Source: Spongospora subterranea (taxonomy: Eukaryota > Endomyxa > Phytomyxea > Plasmodiophorida > Plasmodiophoridae). From it: DNA of 64,000 nucleotides. A program made the position numbers and the translations under genes. Under the pieces are notes generated by a model. It saw only the letters and a list, made by a program, of their open reading frames with translations, was not told the origin of the DNA and searched no databases. This document shows positions 57,158-64,000 of the stretch, piece after piece. Each line of letters begins with the position of its first letter. Position 1 is the stretch's first letter. The stretch spans positions 1 to 64,000 of the forward strand of contig OUQQ01000033.1 in assembly GCA_900404475.1 (NCBI GenBank), given 5' to 3'.

Positions 57158-57532
57158 AGCACGTACAGCGCCGCCCTTCAAGAGGCAAAGCTGCGGCGCC
57201 GAAATCTCCTCAGAAGCCTCAAAAAAAGACGAACAAATCTATTCCAAAACGTTCCACAGTACGAAAACAAGAAAAACAAACACTGCGTGAAGAAAAGGAA
57301 GAAACTAAGACTTCGACGTCTGCGTAAATCCTTCTTTAACCATAATCATAATCTATCAACCTATTTACTCTCCAAAAAATAAATCTAAGTTCATAATTAT
57401 TCAGAATACGCGTTTCCATAATCTAACCAATTTACCTGACCTTCCAACGAGACTACTCGCCCTAGGAGTGAAAGTTTTGCCCCAGACCTAAAGAACCTGC
57501 TGCTATGACATACGCCCTTTCTTTACAGCGCC
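57158..57532 (+). mobile_element. Retroelement fragment, right arm of a large inverted repeat
   Basis: About 90 percent identical by eye to the reverse complement of 56510-56875 (shared start cgtacag.cgccgcccttca, shared end near ctttctttccagcgcc). Small insertions and deletions break its frame after TARKTNTA-like residues, so this arm is the more decayed. About 280 bp separates the arms. Confidence 0.65.
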
Positions 57533-57679
57533 AGATCAACAATAGGTACCGTACTCAGCGGAATTTTGTGCGCGGACATTGCCCCTAATGTGCTCTTCGA
57601 ACTGCGGATCAGCAGCAGTGGCTCCAGTGCCCCAGAGTCCGAGAACATATCTACAGTACATTGCCATATCTACAGCGTA

Positions 57680-58112
57680 ATGGCGGATCGTGACGAGGTT
57701 GGACATCATCCGAGCGGGGTCACGGTGGAAATTTTGGGCATGGAGATGGGCAATAGAGGACGCTCTTGTGAATACCATGATGTTTGCGGCGCCGCTCTTC
57801 ACATCGATGCCGTTGTTCGCATTCGCCCTATTGTTGTTCTCAATGGTAAAGAAGGCAAGCGTAGTGTGTTTGTGAGATAATAAAATTGCAGATGAAAACC
57901 AGGAGGAACAGGTTCTTGCTGTGTATTGGGTGACCGATGGGATCGATCGGTGTTTAGTCGGGTTTCTTCCTCGTCAGTGCTTGCGCCGTCGTAAACAGTA
58001 CAGTTATAAACTGGCTCAAATCGTCGAAATGCTGACGCATTCCGACGATCAAACTGACGTGAAGCGCTCGCGTAAACATGGAGGCGTATGTCGAGCCGCA
58101 CTTTTAAATTAA
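57680..58112 (+). CDS. Small conserved-looking protein, 128 residues, function unknown
   Basis: Exons 57680-57845 and 57892-58112 with a 46-bp intron join in frame. The protein reads GVTVEILGMEMGNRGRSCEYHDVCGAALHIDAVVRIRPIVV, then after the splice EEQVLAVYWVTDGIDRCLVGFLPRQ and a basic tail ending GGVCRAALLN. The N-terminal half looks like a small beta domain. Cysteines at CEYHDVC and near the C-terminus could pair. No family is assigned. It sits between retroelement and transposase relics; it may belong to a dispersed family. ctacagtaca lies about 25 bp upstream of the start. Confidence 0.6.
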
Positions 58113-58282
58113 AGCACTTTTATTAAGCTGGATCGGCTGGAAAATAACCAATGTCGTGGTGTCTCCAAGAGTTTCGAAGGAGCTGTACGAATAAGGTTTT
58201 CAGAAGTTAGATAATCCAGGATAACACCCAGCTCGGGACAGGGCGGCTTGAATGCATCGTCGGGCCCTTTTGCAACCATCCA

Positions 58283-58979
58283 CTAGTTCCAAAACCGGCG
58301 TACCCTTGTTTCAGTGGTTTGCCCATTCCCACATCTACTAGGCGGTACCAGGCCTGTACAACCTGCCGGAATATGGTCCACGTCGATTCCCAAATCTTTG
58401 ATACGGTTCACCACACTGGCCATCAAATGGCACCGATAGGAATACAAAAGTAGGGCGCAATTCGGATGTCCTTGTGTTTGGCCATCAATGAACGGTTGAC
58501 GACCAAACTTGTTCATAATATACCTTTTCGACCCACTTGATCATGACCATTTCGTCCATCCATGCATTCTCCTGGCATGAATACACGCCTCCCTCTAGGT
58601 AAGTAGCAAAGCTCTTTGCTATTTTTCCACATGGATGGCCTTGGAAGATCAAGTGCGGGATAAGCAATTGACCATCGGCAGTCAGAGCGACGCGACAGTT
58701 ACCCGCATTGTTGACGAACTTGAAGATCAAATATTGACAGTTCTCGCCCCTATTTGATGAGCAGTTGTTCTTGGCTCCATTAAAAAGAAGATGGGTGGTT
58801 TGGTCCATGTTCACGCTCAAGGATCGGTCAAAGAGCGTTCTTCCAAGTTTTGCAGCAATTCGCTGGATTTGTTGTGCAGCGTGAGTGCCACAACGAAGAA
58901 CAAAGCGATGCGCTATGAAAAGCGACGAATTGTGCAATCTCGCGCACGGTCTGTTTTGCGACGGAATGTGGCAGGGCAA
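58283..58979 (-). pseudogene. pogo/Tigger-like DDE transposase fragment
   Basis: Two minus-strand frames that overlap with a shift read as the catalytic part of a CENP-B/pogo-type DDE transposase. First (58979-58485): VNMDQTTHLLFNG with the first catalytic Asp, NCRVALTADGQLLIPHLIFQGHP, and ENAWMDEMVMIKWVEKVY. Second (58516-58283): a degenerate LLLYSYRCHLMASVVNRIKDLGIDVDHIPAGCTGLVPP, where the family has the second Asp and the HIPPGCTxxxQPLDVGxNK block. The second Asp (usually DSxxxH) is replaced by SYRCH, and the end is mutated (PPSRCG). The frameshift and lost Asp make it inactive. Confidence 0.75.
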
Positions 58980-61900
58980 ACCGACTTTGCTTAGATCACA
59001 GCAGCAACTATATATGATCTTCCGTGCCCGTTTGTTTTCAGGAAGCGAATATCGCCGCGATGGATAATTGGGTACCTGTTATTGTTCGAACTTTTGATGT
59101 CTGTAATACTCATTTTCTTTTGTGGGAAAGCGATGGCGAACAGGGCTATATAGGTTCCCAATGACGGTTTTCCGGTCGAGAACTGCTCAACCATAATACC
59201 TCTTCTGAAGTTAAACCGACGCTCACAAAAAAGCGATTTGTGCCGGTACCGCAACACGGTTGAGTACGAAACAACAGAGAATTCCCACAGGTGTCGTCAT
59301 TCCAGTCAATGGAATAGAATTCCAAGAGAGAACCGCTCGTTTTGTCAACGGGGCAATCGCCGGCCGCATGAAGCATAACCCCCGAGAGCAATTGAAAAAA
59401 AGGATGTCGATACTTGTGTCGTGTACGGAAAGACGTTAACAGGTTAGTCGTTCTTTCAGCAAACGTGGGTGTTGTATGGATTTGAAGGGATGGAAGCAAA
59501 AACAGGATGTGATTATTTGGGTCATGATTGGAAATCCTGTCAGTGAAATTTGACAGCGAAATAATCTCACCCAGAATCGAACGATTCGTTTTCTTATTTC
59601 GTGTCAGAATACGTGCAAGATCCAGATACGAAGTGTTTTCTATTCTATATACAGGTGGCCATCACTTCAAATTTCAGAGAGTCTTCCTCTGAATCATTTC
59701 GAAACTCGAAATTCTCAGAATCAACGCTTGATTATCCCGGTGATTTCGGCGAGAATTAGCGCGCGCAATAGATACGATCTCATACGATGCGGACGGTCGC
59801 GATATACCATCCCTTGTGCCAGTTCCATTAAATCTGCTTCGCCGCTTGCCCCAGTTCTTTGCTGATAAAAGTCGCGATCTGCCGTGACCTTGTGCCAATT
59901 TCATTAAATTGGCACAATTACCGAAACTAGTTCGCTTGTGTTTGATGGCCACACGGTCGGCATCAGTGCGATCGACTATCACCAACGACACACTGCCCGT
60001 GTCGAACATTCCCCTGACCGCGCCATTCGGTGCAGACTGTTGTGCCAACTCGCTCACTATATTGACGTTTACGTTGTTGACCGGACGACGATGCTTTTTC
60101 CTCGCTCATGCTGTGGAGGGGAGTGCCTTGGGTTGATCTAGAGGGTCGGGACGGTGTCGCGCTCGAATGAGTTGGCCGTGAGGATGGTGGAGGCCTGGGG
60201 TAATATCCAGAATAATCAAACGGCAACGACGGGTCTATTAACTTGTTCAAAGCAATCTCCAGTCTTCTGGAGTAGTCAAGGACTCGGGTGGTGCAGGCGA
60301 AGAGCTGATGCAGATGAGAATACGGATCAGGCAATGGATGAGAGACTAAGTAATCAATATGCTCGTACTGGGTCGTTTTAACAGTTTGTCGCTCAACCTT
60401 CTCTGCTTGTCGCATAATTTTTTAAGGAGACGTTTTTTTCCAGTGATGCTGACGCGGTGTCAAAACACATGGTTGTGTCATGAACAAGTCTAGGATAAAA
60501 CACAAGATCAGATCTGACGCGGTCCGACTATCAGACAAGAGAACGGGCTTCATAATTAACGCTGGATTATCCCGGTGATCTCCGCGAGAAAGAACGAAGC
60601 ATGACCTGGTGACGGATTTGACACAACGAGAACGAATGCCTGCATGTCGTGGCGCCTCAGGATCCGTAATAGATTGGGTCGGCATTGTCAGCTGGAGCGA
60701 CCTCTCGGTGAAGTAAGATATGGGTTCATCTCATGTTGACAACTTTTCTTTGAAAAAGTAAAGCTGTAGCAACACCGGTAATTTCGGAACGAATAGGAGC
60801 GATATCGTCCCCATCGAGTGATCATGATGATGGTTTGACACAATCGAATTCATGATTCTATTTGAATCTTGTGGCAGTTTTGCTCAAAAAATGTCTATAT
60901 GGAAATTATTCATCTGGTCTTGTCGAATCGTGTCTTCGCCGATCAACCAATCATTAAACTATAGAGGACCCAGTAGTGATGATCAGACTTCTCCATCGAG
61001 ATATCAATTAAAGTGACGACCTGTTCGATCAACACGGGGACGACCATGTTGTGACCACGTTCCGCCAAGAATACCGATGTTCGACCGGTCGCACCTGGCT
61101 GCAAATATTATGGGGGTCCCATGATGGACATCTGGCAGCGGGCAACACATGGGCCTTAGCCGCTATCGCCATCCGAGATTTTCTTCCGGTCAAGCATTGT
61201 GCACGGGAAATGCAATATCACGTTCGTCTTTGGTTCAAGTTCTTGACGCTGCTTTAATGATTCGGAATGGATCCCTGAAATCGTCTCTGGAAACGCGTGT
61301 AATGGATGATTTACCATCAGTATTGTCGACTACATCTACTCGCTCTCTCCAGACCCCGACATTTCGATGTTTCGCGGCGCATTCCGTTATTTTTTGTGGA
61401 GGTCGCCTCAACGCCCGTTCCGACAAGAGGCGGGACGAGACCAGTCGCTAAAGCGGAAATTCTATTGCCTTGAACAACTTGGTTAAATGCGGTCATCATT
61501 CTTTTATTATATGTAGCTGGGTCCAGTTGAATCCTATCTGAGCCATTTACAATGCCATTCGATGGGTGGCGATTTGAGAAGATCGAACACGACGTATGCT
61601 CTCTAGTTGTGATCAGGTCTTCTTGTAATCGAGTTGACAAATCGCAAACCGTTTTGTATAACTACGCTTTCGGTGAAACGTCGGAAGATTCGGTCTGCGA
61701 ACAGCAATGGTCCAGTTGTGTTTGAACTTGCTTAAACCGTTGATGAAAATTCTCAGCCCTGCTTGATAATTTGACCGCTTGAACTAACAAACCCTCTTGA
61801 GGGGCGATGCACGCAAACGAGTTGCTGAGTTCGGGGGCAAATGACATTCAACAACCGGGAACGAAAACCATCCCTGATCCATCGACAGAGAACCTCAGCC

Positions 61901-62931
61901 AAAGCTCAGGGTCATGAGATAGTGTTTGATCTCTCCATCTTCATGATCGATGAATAGCTAAATCAGCAGCCACATCAGATCGTTTCATTCAAATAATTCC
62001 GTTTTTCAGCATTTTCCGGGAAATGTCGTTGGATGAAGGTCGAACCTGAGAGTATTCAGTCTGTTACGCGGTGGGATACAGGCNGCTCAGGGTCATGAGA
62101 TAGTGTTTGATCTCTCCATCTTCATGATCGATGAATAGCTAAATCAGCAGCCACATCAGATCGTTTCATTCAAATAATTCCGTTTTTCAGCATTTTCCGG
62201 GAAATGTCGTTGGATGAAGGTCGAACCTGAGAGTATTCAGTCTGTTACGCGGTGGGATACAGGCACAGCACGTCTGATATAAACGACAATAGTTCTGACC
62301 TTTCCATACTTTGGCGACGCCTGTAATCGATTCTATTTCATCGATTGTCATGGCGAACACAACAAGACAAGGGTGGCGAATAAAACTGGGCACATTGCTG
62401 AGACAGGGATTGGTTGGGGTTTCCTCTCAAATTGGTGGGAAGATTATTGTCTTGTAGTTCCCAGGTGGTTGTGGTGTTGGCAAAACAGCTTTCTGTTAAG
62501 ACTTGATTCAACTCAAACTTCATTCGCGCGATGTCCCAGCTATTTAGGGTCATTTGATGGTGCGTTCCCACCAATTTCAGGGTCGATTGTCTCCAGGAAA
62601 ATCGTTGGTACGTGTTGCATCAGCCCATTTGAGCGATCGAAACCGTTGGGCAGCGTTGTCAATCACAATAACATAACCCGATCATCTTCGAGGACTCCCT
62701 GTTGACAATTGCATCCCAGATATCCTCTGGATTGCTCTTCAGACTCGTAAATCGTTGCCTTTCTCTGAGTCCGTTTCCCTCCTATTAACGTTCCCAAGAC
62801 CCTGATCATGAATCTGTATTCCGTCCCCCATCGAATAGCGATCTCGTTCACCCTCCCTCATCATATACCAATTGTTGACCTATATTGGCCCTGATATTGT
62901 CCACACCTATGATGTATTGAGATTATCCTCT
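58980..62931. other. 4-kb gene-poor region with repeats and uncertain ORFs
   Basis: No confident gene. Minus-strand open frames at 59146-59499, 59674-60057, 59963-60415, 61317-61640, 61662-61847 and 62187-62393 might be exons of a divergent gene. The best is 60415-59963, which reads DPYSHLHQLFACTTRVLDYSRRLEIALNKLI, then a Pro/Ser-rich linker. No family is recognised and splice joins are ambiguous. A 34-bp motif occurs at 59722-59755 and again at 60557-60590. A perfect 180-bp duplication flanks an N at 62084. Confidence 0.4.
61904..62264. repeat. Perfect 180-bp direct duplication flanking an ambiguous base
   Basis: 61904-62083 and 62085-62264 appear identical over 180 bp and are separated by a single n at 62084. 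A perfect direct repeat exactly abutting an N is the usual sign of an unmerged contig overlap at a scaffold join. Confidence 0.9.
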
Positions 62932-64000
62932 CTAAAGCCAATCGGGTCTTCTATCTGAACCATTGTTCAGCTGCAACTTCCTATCATATTTTGACGTTTG
63001 ATGTAATCGCTCAAATACGGCCCGATCATCACCTCCTTTCAGTTTACGGTTCCTATTGACAATCTTCCGGCTTCGGCTGGATATTTCTGGCTTGAACGTT
63101 AGATCCAGCGTTGGGTCGAGCTCCTGAGCCACTTCACTAATATATCGTTCTCGTTTTTCGGCGTCGCCGTATAGTCTGATACCCACATCTCCATGGCGAC
63201 CCTGATCCGATTTCAGACTGCAAATCGCTGGACGGAATGTGCAGTCCTGCAGCTCGGCCACTTCTGCCATCTCTTGCACGTTAGCTATCATCTTGTGTTG
63301 CCTTTCCCGCCTTTTCATCGCCTCTGTGTGAAGTCTTTCGAAAACATTCGTTGTGACGTGTTTCTGTCGTCTGTTCTTGGATATTACTCCACCACTTCCA
63401 TGTCGTACTATCCCGCTCTCGTTTGGCTTTTCTGTTGTCGATTGTACTTCGACTGGTTTCGATTCGGTGTCCTTTGGATCGGCAACTTCGGAATTGACGC
63501 CGCAATCAACGTCGGCTGGTTTGATTGATGGTTTTGTAGATTTGGCCCCGTGAACAGGAGATGAAGGTCGCGAACGTGTCCACATCTGTGGTCTAAACGT
63601 GCACACCAACTGTTCCTCCCGCCTCTGTTTCTCTCTCCATTGTTCGGCCACTTTCTCTAGCCGCTTCTCCCGCTTCTTCCCCGCCGACAATAGGCGACGG
63701 AACACCTCGGTTTGATCGCTCCCCGATACGGCGCTCATCGCCACCAGTTCCTGATGATAAAACGAGTAAATCGCTTTCTGATCTGGGTATTTTTCCGTTT
63801 CCCATGAGCTCAGAAATGGGAGTCGGGTCCAAGCGGCGTCGACCAGATTCGTCCAGCTTTTACATCGAATAGAACCGGACCCATTTGTCGACGGCGATCT
63901 CGATCTGGTTCTGGAACCCAAATCTGGATGCGATGGCGATCTCTCGATGATCTTCTCTCGACATTGACGCCTTAGCTGCTCTCGCCCTAATTTATTGAAG
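62932..64000 (-). CDS. CTFxP-repeat protein, partial at right edge
   Basis: The frame is open from the window edge (64000) to the stop at 62932, so the 5' end is missing; at least 355 residues are visible. The sequence is highly charged and probably coiled, with repeated units pairing 'xCTFRPxI' with 'F-ERLHxxAxxRxxR': VCTFRPQM, FERLHTEAMKRRERQHKM, DCTFRPAI, LTFKPEI, FERLHQTSKYDRK. Such repeats are found in flagellar, cytoskeletal and apical proteins of ciliates, trypanosomes and oomycetes. An RS-like segment (SRTRSRSPSTNGSG) lies near the N-terminal side. A cytoskeletal or axonemal role is likely but not proven. No intron is needed in the visible part. Confidence 0.7.
   Translation of the reverse strand, partial: FNKLGREQLRRQCREKIIERSPSHPDLGSRTRSRSPSTNGSGSIRCKSWTNLVDAAWTRLPFLSSWETEKYPDQKAIYSFYHQELVAMSAVSGSDQTEVFRRLLSAGKKREKRLEKVAEQWREKQRREEQLVCTFRPQMWTRSRPSSPVHGAKSTKPSIKPADVDCGVNSEVADPKDTESKPVEVQSTTEKPNESGIVRHGSGGVISKNRRQKHVTTNVFERLHTEAMKRRERQHKMIANVQEMAEVAELQDCTFRPAICSLKSDQGRHGDVGIRLYGDAEKRERYISEVAQELDPTLDLTFKPEISSRSRKIVNRNRKLKGGDDRAVFERLHQTSKYDRKLQLNNGSDRRPDWL

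Overview
This window is nuclear DNA from a single-celled eukaryote. The genes are packed closely on both strands and most are cut by many very short GT-AG introns, about 46-62 bp (for example 697-748, 1110-1159, 11367-11420, 55201-55254). Evidence for a flagellate protist outside animals, fungi and land plants: a TTC29-like axonemal TPR protein, a protein with CTFxP repeats of the kind common in flagellar proteins, a cofactor-independent phosphoglycerate mutase, a bacterial-type chorismate mutase/prephenate dehydratase fusion, and a two-GAF cyclic-nucleotide phosphodiesterase. A plasmodiophorid or other SAR-type protist would fit, but the sequence alone does not settle this.

Layout. 1-368: tandem repeats. 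396-3100: an EXD2-like gene and COP9 signalosome subunit 1 (CSN1), tail to tail. 4072-7961: a GAF-GAF phosphodiesterase. 9095-10891: organellar seryl-tRNA synthetase. 11043-12612: a secreted cysteine-rich protein. 12981-16413: ESF1 (rRNA processing) and SDHC (complex II), tail to tail. 18005-22415: importin-5/Kap121, with a duplicated exon fragment downstream. 22761-26736: phosphoglycerate mutase and a divergently transcribed thiolase-like gene. 26780-27139: a hAT-like MITE. 27325-28619: the CM-PDT fusion. 30002-31449: eIF3m. 31873-33038: a flavin monooxygenase. 33085-35976: Qri7/OSGEPL1 and sideroflexin, head to head. 36279-38704: a surface receptor-like protein. 39296-40532: MRG15. 41226-44897: proteasome Rpn1. 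47370-47859: CMC2. 48026-49576: TTC29. 50733-53046: an unrecognised helical protein. 53240-54306: ATP12. 55064-55825: an SR splicing factor. From about 55,830 the window turns into repeat-rich, gene-poor DNA with retroelement and transposase relics and a likely assembly artefact around an N at 62084. A CTFxP-repeat gene then runs off the right edge.

Functionally this is mostly housekeeping: protein turnover (CSN1, Rpn1), translation (eIF3m, SerRS, Qri7), nuclear transport, RNA processing and chromatin. Mitochondrial functions are well represented (SerRS, SDHC, Qri7, sideroflexin, CMC2, ATP12). There are no operons, but close convergent pairs and shared divergent promoters are common. The more unusual items are the thiolase-like protein without visible catalytic residues, the eroded prephenate dehydratase domain, the secreted cysteine-rich and receptor-like proteins, and several duplicated or inverted fragments. 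I saw no complete new defence or mobile system.
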